DNA of 64,000 bases, taken from positions 145,175 to 209,174 of the forward strand of contig DS990262.1 of assembly GCA_000155435.1 (NCBI GenBank), given 5' to 3'. The notes under the pieces were generated by a model, which had not been told where the DNA came from, searched no databases, and saw only the letters and a program-made list of their open reading frames with translations. This document shows positions 6,952-15,631 of this stretch, one piece after another (position 1 is the stretch's first letter; every line of letters starts with the position of its first letter). The translations under genes were made by a program, and so were the position numbers. This DNA comes from Clostridiales bacterium 1_7_47FAA (GTDB lineage: Bacteria; Bacillota; Clostridia; Lachnospirales; Lachnospiraceae).

Positions 6952-9307
6952 GAAGCAGATCGAAGCGGCCATTGCCCGTGCCAACCGCACGGACAAAAAA
7001 GGAAAATCGGCACAGGACAGTATCCCCTATGAACGGATGTGGCCGGACGGGATCTGCCGCGTATCGGACAGCCACTACACAAAGACCATTCAGTTTCAGG
7101 ACATCAACTATCAGCTCTCCCAAAATGAAGATAAGACCGCAATCTTTGAGGGCTGGTGTGATTTCCTCAATTATTTCGACAGCTCGATTCACTTCCAGCT
7201 GTCTTTTTTGAACCTTGCTGCATCGGAGGAGACATTTGCCAACTCCATTTCCATCCCGCCCCAGGGGGATGACTTTGACAGTATCCGTGAGGAATACACC
7301 ACGATGCTGCAAAATCAGCTGGCCAGAGGGAACAACGGTCTCATCAAGACCAAATACCTGACCTTTGGTATCGACGCAGACAGCATCAAAGCCGCCAAGC
7401 CCCGTCTGGAGCGTATTGAGACCGATATACTTAATAACTTCAAGCGTCTTGGTGTAGCTGCCAGAACGCTGGACGGTAAAGAAAGGCTTTCTCAGCTTCA
7501 TGCGGTATTCCACATGGATGAACAACTCCCGTTTCAGTTTGAATGGGATTGGCTGGCCCCTTCCGGTCTGTCCACAAAGGATTTTATTGCACCAAGCTCC
7601 TTTGAGTTCCGCACCGGCAAGCAGTTCCGTATGGGCAAGAAATACGGGGCTGTTTCTTTTTTGCAGATTCTCGCACCGGAGCTGAATGACCGTCTGCTGG
7701 CTGATTTTCTGGATATGGAAAGCTCGCTCATTGTGAGTATGCACATTCAGTCGGTGGATCAGGTGAAAGCCATCAAAACGGTAAAGCGCAAGATTACCGA
7801 CCTGGACCGCAGTAAGATCGAGGAACAGAAAAAAGCAGTCCGTGCCGGATACGACATGGACATCATTCCCTCTGACCTTGCCACCTATGGCAGCGAAGCC
7901 AAAAAACTGTTGCAGGATTTGCAGAGCCGAAACGAGAGAATGTTCCTGGTCTCCTTTTTGGTGTTGAACACAGCGGACAATCCCCGTCAGCTTGGCAACA
8001 ACATCTTTCAGGCAGGCTCTATTGCCCAGAAGTATAACTGCCAGCTGACCAGACTGGACTTCCAGCAGGAAGAAGGGCTGATGAGCTGTCTGCCTCTGGG
8101 ACTCAATCAGATCGAGATCCAGCGAGGGCTGACCACCAGTTCTACGGCTATCTTTGTACCATTCACCACACAGGAACTGTTCCAGAACGGCAAAGAAGCC
8201 CTGTACTACGGCATCAATGCTCTGTCCAACAACCTCATCATGGTGGACAGAAAGCTGCTAAAAAACCCCAACGGTCTGATACTTGGGACACCTGGAAGTG
8301 GCAAGTCCTTTAGCGCAAAACGAGAAATCGCCAACTGCTTTTTGCTTACCAATGATGATGTCATCATCTGTGACCCGGAAGCAGAGTACGCACCTCTGGT
8401 GGAGCGTCTGCATGGGCAGGTCATCAAGATCTCGCCTACCTCAACCAACTACATCAATCCGATGGATCTGAACCTGGACTATTCGGATGATGAAAGCCCG
8501 CTGTCGCTCAAGTCTGACTTTATCCTCAGCTTGTGTGAGCTGATCGTGGGCGGTAAGGACGGATTGCAGCCGGTGCAGAAAACCATCATCGACCGTTGTG
8601 TGCGTCTGGTCTATCAGACCTATCTCAATGACCCAAAGCCGGAGAATATGCCCATACTGGAGGACCTATATAACCTGCTCCGTTCACAGGAGGAAAAGGA
8701 AGCCCAGTATATCGCCACGGCCCTTGAAATCTATGTAACCGGCTCCCTCAATGTGTTCAACCACCAGAGCAATGTGGACATCAATAACCGCATTGTCTGC
8801 TATGACATTAAGGAGCTGGGCAAGCAACTCAAGAAAATCGGTATGTTGGTGGTCCAGGATCAGGTGTGGAACCGCGTTACCATTAACCGCGCTGCCCACA
8901 AGTCCACCCGTTATTACATCGACGAGATGCACCTGCTTTTGAAGGAGGAGCAGACCGCCGCTTATACGGTGGAAATCTGGAAGCGATTCCGCAAATGGGG
9001 CGGTATTCCGACAGGTATCACCCAGAATGTCAAAGACCTTTTGAGCAGCCGCGAGGTGGAGAACATCTTTGAAAACTCCGACTTCGTGTATATGCTCAAC
9101 CAGGCAGGCGGAGACCGTCAGATTCTCGCCAAGCAGCTGGGCATTTCCACGCACCAGCTTAGCTATGTGACCCACTCCGGTGAGGGCGAGGGCCTGCTGT
9201 TCTATGGCTCCACCATCCTGCCCTTCGTTGACCACTTCCCGAAGAATACTGAGCTTTACCGCATTATGACCACCAAACCCCAGGAACTGAAAAAGGAGGA
9301 TGAATAA
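6842..9307 (+). CDS. VirB4-type conjugation ATPase
   Basis: 821 residues. Walker A is LGTPGSGKSFSAKREI near residue 480; Walker B is RYYIDEMHLLLKEE near 691. The C-terminal TraC/VirB4 blocks ITQNVKDLLSSREVENIFENSDF and MLNQAGGDRQILAKQLGIS are intact. The protein energises assembly of, and substrate transfer through, the mating channel. The ATG at 6842 follows ATAAGGAGG located within the end of prgI. It is followed after two bases by a small hypothetical gene. Confidence 0.95.
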   Translation: MTLFTAIKKWLRRLLGKPEEKTVQPVKTKKKLSRADKKQIEAAIARANRTDKKGKSAQDSIPYERMWPDGICRVSDSHYTKTIQFQDINYQLSQNEDKTAIFEGWCDFLNYFDSSIHFQLSFLNLAASEETFANSISIPPQGDDFDSIREEYTTMLQNQLARGNNGLIKTKYLTFGIDADSIKAAKPRLERIETDILNNFKRLGVAARTLDGKERLSQLHAVFHMDEQLPFQFEWDWLAPSGLSTKDFIAPSSFEFRTGKQFRMGKKYGAVSFLQILAPELNDRLLADFLDMESSLIVSMHIQSVDQVKAIKTVKRKITDLDRSKIEEQKKAVRAGYDMDIIPSDLATYGSEAKKLLQDLQSRNERMFLVSFLVLNTADNPRQLGNNIFQAGSIAQKYNCQLTRLDFQQEEGLMSCLPLGLNQIEIQRGLTTSSTAIFVPFTTQELFQNGKEALYYGINALSNNLIMVDRKLLKNPNGLILGTPGSGKSFSAKREIANCFLLTNDDVIICDPEAEYAPLVERLHGQVIKISPTSTNYINPMDLNLDYSDDESPLSLKSDFILSLCELIVGGKDGLQPVQKTIIDRCVRLVYQTYLNDPKPENMPILEDLYNLLRSQEEKEAQYIATALEIYVTGSLNVFNHQSNVDINNRIVCYDIKELGKQLKKIGMLVVQDQVWNRVTINRAAHKSTRYYIDEMHLLLKEEQTAAYTVEIWKRFRKWGGIPTGITQNVKDLLSSREVENIFENSDFVYMLNQAGGDRQILAKQLGISTHQLSYVTHSGEGEGLLFYGSTILPFVDHFPKNTELYRIMTTKPQELKKEDE

Positions 9308-9309
9308 CT

Positions 9310-9684
9310 ATGAAACAGAATATTTGCGAACTTGATACCATGATTTTTTTCCGTGAGGCATTGGAGGCTCACGAATTCATGTTGCTTCCGGTAATGGCCT
9401 CCGCTGTTGTTGAGTGTCGTACCGCTGACAAAGAACTCAAAACCTTGAATGAGGATGGCGAAATTGGTCTTGCCCGTCTCTTTTCGATTTGGGCGAATAT
9501 GATGTGTGCCCCTGGTGCAGCAACCATTGTAGGGTGCAGACCTATCACAATGCTCTCTGAGATTCTGGCGCAAGTCCATGCGTATCTCACCGTGCATCCG
9601 CTATATGATCCGGAAGGTTTGGCCCTCTATGTGGAGCTGCACCACATGATGGATGCTATCCTAATGGGTGATTGGTTTGAATAA
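9310..9684 (+). CDS. Hypothetical protein in the conjugation operon
   Basis: 124 residues beginning MKQNICELDTMIFFREALEA. It starts two bases after the virB4 stop, with AAGGAGG about nine bases upstream, and overlaps the GTG start of the CHAP gene by 17 bases. Moderately hydrophobic throughout, but no clear transmembrane helix or signal peptide. I do not recognise it as part of the common Tn1549 core, so it may be an insertion specific to this lineage. Confidence 0.7.
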   Translation: MKQNICELDTMIFFREALEAHEFMLLPVMASAVVECRTADKELKTLNEDGEIGLARLFSIWANMMCAPGAATIVGCRPITMLSEILAQVHAYLTVHPLYDPEGLALYVELHHMMDAILMGDWFE

Positions 9685-11386
9685 AGAGTCGCGCCTGCGC
9701 TTTACTGATGAGGAACGGGCTGACCCTGCACTGGAAAAGCCGATCCGCAAAACGGAGAAAGCTACGGCCAGAGCAGATAAGGCGCAGGCCAATATTCCAA
9801 AGAAAAAAGTCAGACAGACGGTCATTGACCCGGACACCGGGAAAAAGACCTCGAAGCTGACCTTTGAGGACAAGAAAAAACCACCTTCCAAACTTTCTCA
9901 AGGGGTTAAGGAAGCTCCCGTCCATCTGGTCGCGGGCAAGTTTCACAAAGAGATCCGGGAAACAGAACAGGACAATGTGGGTGTGGAAAGCGCCCACAAG
10001 TCCGAGGAGGCGGTGGAGACCAGCGCTTATCTGGTGCGGGAGGGCTATCGCAGCCACAAGCTGAAGCCGTACCGCAAAGCAGCCCAGGCCGAGCAGAAGC
10101 TGGAAAAGGCAAATGTAAATGCCCTGTACCAGAAGTCCCTACGGGAAAATCCTCAGTTTGCCAGCAACCCTCTCTCCCGCTGGCAGCAAAAACAGAGTAT
10201 CAAAAAGCAGTATGCCGTCGCCAAGCGCACCGGTCAGACTGCCGGAAATACCGCCCAGGCTGCGTCCAAAACCGGAAAAGCCGCAAGGACGGTAAAAGAA
10301 AAGGCACAGCAGGCAGGGGCATTCGTCATGCGCCACAAGAAGGGCTTCCTGATCGCAGGGGTTTTGTTCCTCATCGTCTGTATGCTGATGAATACCATGT
10401 CCTCCTGCTCTATGATGGCACAGAGTATTGGTTCTGTAATTTCCGGCACTACCTATCCATCGGATGACCCGGAAATGCTGGCGGTGGAGGCAGATTATGC
10501 AGACAGAGAAGCTCGGTTGCAGGAGAAAATCGACAACATCGAAAGCAGCCACCCAGGGTATGACGAGTATCGCTATAACCTGGATATGATTGGCCATGAC
10601 CCCCATGAGCTGGCGGCAGTTCTCTCTGCTGTCTTGCAAGGCTATACACGCCACAGCGCACAGGCAGAGTTGAGTCGTGTGTTTGATGCACAGTATCAGC
10701 TCACGCTGAGAGAAGAAATTCAGATTCGCACTTACACTGACGAAGACGGGGATGAGCATGAATATGAATATCGTATTCTCCATGTAACTTTAACAAGCCG
10801 TTCCATTGCCTCTCTTGCGCCAGAACTACTGACTCCGGAGCAGATGGAGATGTACCAGGTCTACCGACAGACTATGGGCAATAAGCCGCTGTTATTTGGT
10901 GGCGGTTCCCCCGATACAGGTGTTTCTGAAGATTTGACTGGTGTTGAATTTATCAATGGCTCCCGCCCCGGCAATCCGCAGCTGGTGGAACTGGCGAAAA
11001 GTCAGGTGGGCAATGTGGGAGGACAACCTTATTGGAGCTGGTACGGCTTTGACTCCCGTGTGGAATGGTGTGCCTGCTTTGTATCATGGTGCTATGGTCA
11101 ATCCGGTCGAACGGAACCACGCTTTGCTGGTTGTCAGTCTCAGGGTGTTCCGTGGTTCCAGTCTCATGGACAGTGGGGCGCACGAGGATATGAAAACATT
11201 GCCCCCGGTGATGCCATTTTCTTCGATTGGGATCTGGATGGTTCCGCAGACCATGTGGGAATTGTTGTCGGCACCGATGGCAGCCGTGTTTATACCGTGG
11301 AGGGAAATTCCGGCGATGCCTGCAAGATCAAAAGTTATGACCTGAATTATCAGAGTATCAAGGGCTACGGCCTGATGAACTGGTAA
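9668..11386 (+). CDS. Membrane-anchored CHAP peptidoglycan hydrolase
   Basis: 572 residues. The basic N-terminal half (LRFTDEERADPALEKPIRK, then GKFHKEIRETEQDNVGVESAHK) is the standard cytoplasmic region of this ICE family. A membrane helix at about 224-244 (FLIAGVLFLIVCMLMNTMSS) is followed by an extracellular part. The C-terminal 130 residues are a CHAP domain, with the catalytic cysteine in EWCACFVSWCYGQ and a histidine in ADHVGIVVG. It would open the cell wall for the mating channel (VirB1-like). GTG start, overlapping the previous gene; no strong ribosome binding site is visible, so coupling is likely. Confidence 0.88.
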   Translation: MIGLNKESRLRFTDEERADPALEKPIRKTEKATARADKAQANIPKKKVRQTVIDPDTGKKTSKLTFEDKKKPPSKLSQGVKEAPVHLVAGKFHKEIRETEQDNVGVESAHKSEEAVETSAYLVREGYRSHKLKPYRKAAQAEQKLEKANVNALYQKSLRENPQFASNPLSRWQQKQSIKKQYAVAKRTGQTAGNTAQAASKTGKAARTVKEKAQQAGAFVMRHKKGFLIAGVLFLIVCMLMNTMSSCSMMAQSIGSVISGTTYPSDDPEMLAVEADYADREARLQEKIDNIESSHPGYDEYRYNLDMIGHDPHELAAVLSAVLQGYTRHSAQAELSRVFDAQYQLTLREEIQIRTYTDEDGDEHEYEYRILHVTLTSRSIASLAPELLTPEQMEMYQVYRQTMGNKPLLFGGGSPDTGVSEDLTGVEFINGSRPGNPQLVELAKSQVGNVGGQPYWSWYGFDSRVEWCACFVSWCYGQSGRTEPRFAGCQSQGVPWFQSHGQWGARGYENIAPGDAIFFDWDLDGSADHVGIVVGTDGSRVYTVEGNSGDACKIKSYDLNYQSIKGYGLMNW

Positions 11387-11415
11387 CAGAGATTTTTTAG
11401 AAGGAGTGATAGACG

Positions 11416-11667
11416 ATGGCAAAGAACAAAATTGAACGCATTGACCAGGAGATTACAAAGGTCCGCGAGAAGATCGCAGAATATCAGGAAAAGCTCAAGG
11501 CGCTGGAGGCACAGAAAATCGAGGCAGAAAATCTGGAGATCGTCCAGATGGTGCGCGCTTTGCGTATGACCCCTGCCCAGCTGAGCGCCATGCTGTCCGG
11601 CGGCACAGTTTCCGGCAGTATGGTGGATGACAACAACGAACAGGAGGAAAACAGCTATGAGGAATAA
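11416..11667 (+). CDS. DUF4315 family protein
   Basis: 83 residues, [31 protein letters not shown] being a coiled coil, followed by [21 protein letters not shown]. This is DUF4315, a small conserved ICE protein encoded between the CHAP hydrolase and DUF4366 genes. AGAAGGAG precedes the ATG. It overlaps the DUF4366 start by 11 bases. The biochemical role is not known. Confidence 0.9.
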   Translation: MAKNKIERIDQEITKVREKIAEYQEKLKALEAQKIEAENLEIVQMVRALRMTPAQLSAMLSGGTVSGSMVDDNNEQEENSYEE

Positions 11668-12409
11668 ACGATTGCTCCGAACACTTTCCGCCCTTTGCCT
11701 GACGCTGGTTCTGGCATCGGGCTTTACTGTTCCCGCTTTTGCCCAGGGCGCAGCGCCGCCCCCGGCAGAGGATACCACCAATGACAGCAATGTGGTGGTG
11801 GAAGAAACGGAAAAAGCACCTCCGCTGACCCCGGAGGGCAACGCCGCTCTGGTGGATGATTTCGGGGGCAATAAACAGCTCATTACCGTTACCACCAAGG
11901 CGGGCAACTATTTTTATATCCTGATCGACAGGGCCAACGAGGATAAAAAGACTGCTGTTCACTTTCTGAACCAGGTGGATGAAGCGGACCTGATGGCGCT
12001 GATGGAAGATGGAAAACCCAAAGAGGAGCCGCCTGCTGTGTGCAGCTGCACGAAGAAATGTGAAGCAGGGGCAGTTAATACGGCCTGTCCGGTCTGTGTA
12101 ACTGATAAGAGTAAATGTACGGGAAAAGCACCGGAACCTCCGGCAGAAACACCGGAGCCGGAAAAAGAGAAGCCTGCCGGACTGAACCCGGCTGCGCTGA
12201 TCCTTCTGCTGGCTCTGCTGGGCGGCGGTGGCGTATTTGCCTACTTGAAGCTCGTTAAGAATAAGCCTAAGACCAAGGGCAATGACAGTCTGGACGATTA
12301 TGATTATGGTGAGGAAGATTCCGAGGAATGGGAAACCGAAGATGAGGAAGTCCTTGAGGATGGTTTTGAGGGTTCTGACCCTAATGAGGAACGCGATAGA
12401 GCAGATTGA
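11657..12409 (+). CDS. DUF4366 secreted/membrane protein
   Basis: 250 residues. Signal peptide at about 1-29 ([20 protein letters not shown], cleavage after AFA), an extracytoplasmic DUF4366 domain with [22 protein letters not shown], a cysteine-rich patch (CSCTKKC...CPVC), a proline-rich spacer, a C-terminal membrane helix near 180-205 and a strongly acidic cytoplasmic tail. Typical partner of DUF4315 in Tn1549-like conjugation modules, presumably part of the cell-surface channel. The start at 11657 follows CAGGAGG. Confidence 0.88.
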   Translation: MRNKRLLRTLSALCLTLVLASGFTVPAFAQGAAPPPAEDTTNDSNVVVEETEKAPPLTPEGNAALVDDFGGNKQLITVTTKAGNYFYILIDRANEDKKTAVHFLNQVDEADLMALMEDGKPKEEPPAVCSCTKKCEAGAVNTACPVCVTDKSKCTGKAPEPPAETPEPEKEKPAGLNPAALILLLALLGGGGVFAYLKLVKNKPKTKGNDSLDDYDYGEEDSEEWETEDEEVLEDGFEGSDPNEERDRAD

Positions 12410-12453
12410 ACCATTTGAGCGTAGCGTATTTCAAATCATTGCGGGATAAGGGA

Positions 12454-12483
12454 CAGAGGACAGGGAGAAATTCCTGTCCTCTG
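12454..12483. other. Strong hairpin in the gap after DUF4366
   Basis: CAGAGGACAGG and CCTGTCCTCTG form a perfect 11-bp stem around an 8-base loop in the 147-bp gap 12410-12556. No T-run follows, so it may be an RNA-stability or processing element rather than an intrinsic terminator. The gap also holds a 64-codon open frame with no ribosome binding site that I do not call. Confidence 0.5.
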
Positions 12484-12556
12484 CTGCTCTACTCACTCTC
12501 TTACTGTAAATCCACACCCAAAATCAGCACATGGTCAAAGAAAGGAGGACCTCACA

Positions 12557-13255
12557 ATGAACACATGGAACTGGTTATTACACTTTCTGATTATTTTTGA
12601 TCTGGTCGCCTTCGGAATTTACTTTGGAGGAGACATTCTTTTCACTGCTATCAGCAAAGTTCAAAAAAAGTCAAAGAAGGACGATGACTTGGATCTTTAT
12701 GATTTTGAAATTGAGACCGCACCCCAAAAGCGCTCTTTATGTGTGGACTCAATCCGAATGCTTTATTCTGGTGAGATAGATGAATTTGTGGAAAAGGAAC
12801 TGTTGCCTGATGCAGCGGAGACCATGAACGCTTTATCTGAAGCTGAAAAAACAGCAGTTAGCCTGTTACTAAAAGCTTATATCGGTTTTTTGAGCGAAGA
12901 AGCAACGGTAGATGAACAAAGTTTTCCCATGGTTAAGGAACTGTTGTCTTATACACAGGGCAGCAAAGAAGATGGTGAAAAAGATGCCATAGATTGTCTG
13001 ATGGAAGATACGGTCAGCAGAACCCACAGACATCGAGAATATTACAACAATTATCAACGCTATCAACTGATGCAGGTGGATAAAGAGCGTGTGATTATGG
13101 CCTGCAATATCATAATCAATGATTTGATTGGCAGGTTGTACCGATATGATTATCGCTTTGGCTATGACATTACACTTGCCTCAGAACACAGCATTGCAAA
13201 AAAACTGTCTGATAATTGGCAGAATGAATGGGAGGCTGAAGATGATGAGATATAA
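12557..13255 (+). CDS. Hypothetical membrane-anchored protein
   Basis: 232 residues with one N-terminal membrane helix (about 5-30, LLHFLIIFDLVAFGIYFGGDILF), a basic patch KKSKKDDD, then a soluble domain. AAAGGAGG precedes the ATG by nine bases. The soluble part is predicted mostly helical; no enzyme motif is visible. It overlaps the topoisomerase start by 14 bases. Position suggests an accessory of the mating channel; I do not recognise a family. Confidence 0.75.
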   Translation: MNTWNWLLHFLIIFDLVAFGIYFGGDILFTAISKVQKKSKKDDDLDLYDFEIETAPQKRSLCVDSIRMLYSGEIDEFVEKELLPDAAETMNALSEAEKTAVSLLLKAYIGFLSEEATVDEQSFPMVKELLSYTQGSKEDGEKDAIDCLMEDTVSRTHRHREYYNNYQRYQLMQVDKERVIMACNIIINDLIGRLYRYDYRFGYDITLASEHSIAKKLSDNWQNEWEAEDDEI

Positions 13256-15350
13256 ACTGGTAATCGCTGAAAAACCATCGGTTGCACAAAGTCTGGCTGC
13301 GGTAATCGGTGCAACTGCTCGTAAGGATGGGTATCTGGAGGGTAACGGCTGGCGTGTCAGCTGGTGCGTGGGCCATCTGGCTGGTCTTGCGGATGCAGAC
13401 AGTTATGATCCCAAGTATGCCAAGTGGCGATATGATGACCTGCCTATCCTGCCGGAGCATTGGCAGATGGTGGTGGGAAAGGATAAGAAAAAGCAGTTTG
13501 ATATTCTCAAAAAGCTGATGAACGCCCCAGATGTGACCGAAGTGGTAAATGCCTGCGATGCCGGACGCGAGGGCGAGCTGATCTTCCGCAGCGTCTATGA
13601 GCTGGCAGGCTGCCAAAAGCCGATGAAAAGGCTCTGGATTTCTTCAATGGAGGACTCCGCCATAAGGGAGGGCTTTGCAAACCTGCGTCCAGGTGTAGAT
13701 TATGATGGACTTCGGAAAGCTGCTCTCTGCCGTGCCAAGGCCGACTGGCTGGTAGGGATCAATGCCACAAGGCTTTTTTCCGTGCTGTACCACCGCACCC
13801 TCAACATCGGGCGCGTGATGTCCCCAACGCTGGCACTCATTGTCCAGCGAGAAGCTGAAATCGACACATTTAAGCCGGTTCCTTTTTATACCGTGGCGCT
13901 GGAGCTGCCCGGTCTTACCGTATCCGGGGAGCGCATAAGTGACCGAGCAAGCGCAGAGCAGCTGAAAGAAGCTTGCCAGGATGCAGCTGTCACAATCAAA
14001 AAGGTGGAGTGCAAGGAAAAGTCTGAAAAGCCGCCTGCCCTCTATGATCTGACTACTCTGCAAAGAGATGCCAATCGCCTGCTTGGATTTACAGCCCAGC
14101 AGACCCTGGACTATCTGCAAAGCCTGTATGAAAAGAAGCTCTGCACCTATCCCCGTACTGACAGCCGCTATCTGACCGGTGATATGGCAGACAGCCTGCC
14201 GGTGCTGGTGAATCTGGTTGCCAATGCTATGCCGTTTCGCAAAGGGATCGCCATTACCTGTGATCCGCAGACGGTCATCAACGATAAGAAAGTAACCGAC
14301 CACCACGCAGTAATTCCCACCCGAAATCTCAAGGATGCAGACCTTTCTGCCCTTCCTGCGGGAGAAAAAGCAGTGCTGGAGCTGGTGGCCCTGCGTCTGC
14401 TGTGCGCCGTGGCCCAGCCCCATATCTATTCGGAAACCGTTGTGATTGCAGCGTGTGCCGGTGGGGAATTTACCACCAAAGAAAAAACGGTGAGGCACCC
14501 CGGATGGAAAGCACTGGAGGACGCTTACCGTGCCAAAACGAAGGATGCAGAGCCGAAAAAAGAGGGTGCAGAGAAAGCCGTGCCAGAGCTGACTGAAGGA
14601 CAGACCCTTTCGGTTTCTGCGGCAATCGTCAAAGAAGGCAAAAGCAGTCCGCCCCAGCACTTTACGGAGGACACCCTGTTGTCCGCGATGGAGACTGCCG
14701 GAAAAGAGGATATGCCGGAGGATGCCGAGCGAAAAGGTCTGGGGACACCGGCCACTCGTGCCGGTATTTTGGAAAAGCTGGTATCTGCCGGTTTTCTGGA
14801 ACGAAAAAAGAACAGGAAAACGGTGCAGCTTCTCCCTTCCCACGATGCAGTCTCCCTGATCACAGTCTTGCCGGAACAGCTGCAATCGCCGCTTCTGACT
14901 GCCGAGTGGGAGTACCGCCTGGGAGAGATCGAGCGCGGGCAGCTTGCCCCGGAGGAGTTTCTGGACGGGATCAGCACCATGCTGAAAGATCTGGTGGGAA
15001 CTTATCAGGTCATCAAAGGAACTGAGTACCTGTTCACTCCGCCCCGTGAGGTGGTGGGCAAATGCCCTCGCTGCGGCGGTGAAGTTGCAGAACTGCAAAA
15101 AGGCTTCTTCTGTCAGAATGATTCTTGCAAATTTGCAATCTGGAAAAATAACAAATGGTGGGCTGCCAAGAAAAAACAGCCGACCAAGGCTGTGGTGTCT
15201 GCACTGCTTAACGATGGCCGTGTCCGTGTGACGGGGCTATATTCGGAGAAAACCGGCAAGACCTACGATGCCACTGTGGTTTTGGAGGACGATGGACAGT
15301 ACGCCAACTTCAAGCTGGAATTTGATCAGCGGAAAGGAGGCAGCCGATGA
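13242..15350 (+). CDS. topB: DNA topoisomerase III (type IA)
   Basis: 702 residues. Toprim segment KLVIAEKPSVAQSLA at the start and NACDAGREGELIFR near 100; the catalytic tyrosine lies in CTYPRTDSRYL near residue 303; the C-terminus has a zinc-ribbon, CPRCGGEVAELQKGFFCQND. It relaxes and decatenates single-stranded DNA regions, probably during conjugative strand transfer or plasmid-like replication. The ATG at 13242 (or 13245) follows GGGAGG. The stop overlaps the next start (ATGA). Full length for ICE-type topoisomerases. Confidence 0.95.
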   Translation: MMRYKLVIAEKPSVAQSLAAVIGATARKDGYLEGNGWRVSWCVGHLAGLADADSYDPKYAKWRYDDLPILPEHWQMVVGKDKKKQFDILKKLMNAPDVTEVVNACDAGREGELIFRSVYELAGCQKPMKRLWISSMEDSAIREGFANLRPGVDYDGLRKAALCRAKADWLVGINATRLFSVLYHRTLNIGRVMSPTLALIVQREAEIDTFKPVPFYTVALELPGLTVSGERISDRASAEQLKEACQDAAVTIKKVECKEKSEKPPALYDLTTLQRDANRLLGFTAQQTLDYLQSLYEKKLCTYPRTDSRYLTGDMADSLPVLVNLVANAMPFRKGIAITCDPQTVINDKKVTDHHAVIPTRNLKDADLSALPAGEKAVLELVALRLLCAVAQPHIYSETVVIAACAGGEFTTKEKTVRHPGWKALEDAYRAKTKDAEPKKEGAEKAVPELTEGQTLSVSAAIVKEGKSSPPQHFTEDTLLSAMETAGKEDMPEDAERKGLGTPATRAGILEKLVSAGFLERKKNRKTVQLLPSHDAVSLITVLPEQLQSPLLTAEWEYRLGEIERGQLAPEEFLDGISTMLKDLVGTYQVIKGTEYLFTPPREVVGKCPRCGGEVAELQKGFFCQNDSCKFAIWKNNKWWAAKKKQPTKAVVSALLNDGRVRVTGLYSEKTGKTYDATVVLEDDGQYANFKLEFDQRKGGSR

Positions 15351-15625
15351 AGCTCTCTTTAGTGGAACGGGAAACCATTCTCCTTTATAACCAGGCAGAA
15401 CCAATGGCTGAGGTCTACACCCACGATCCCCGTCTGATGGAGAAGCTGGAACTGCTGGCAAAAAAGCACCCCGACCAGATCACCCGAAAGGACGCCCATA
15501 ACTTTACCGTCCCAAAGCGGTGTGTATCAGTCCGGGAGCCATATAGCGCAGAACGCCGCAAAGCCGCCAGTGAGCGTGCGAAAGCTGCCGGATACCAGCC
15601 CCCTGTGAGAAAGTCCAGCAGTTAA
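15347..15625 (+). CDS. Small conserved ICE protein downstream of topB
   Basis: 92 residues, MKLSLVERETILLYNQAEPM, with later KHPDQITRKDAHNFTVPKRC and a basic C-terminus. It overlaps the topB stop by four bases, so translation is probably coupled. Proteins of this size and sequence recur after topB in Tn1549-like elements. The basic tail hints at nucleic-acid contact; no known domain is recognised. Confidence 0.75.
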   Translation: MKLSLVERETILLYNQAEPMAEVYTHDPRLMEKLELLAKKHPDQITRKDAHNFTVPKRCVSVREPYSAERRKAASERAKAAGYQPPVRKSSS

Positions 15626-15631
15626 AGGCAC

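Noticed and set aside
12406..12600. 64-codon open frame after DUF4366
   Set aside because: No Shine-Dalgarno, spans a strong hairpin and runs into a well-supported gene at 12557 in another frame.
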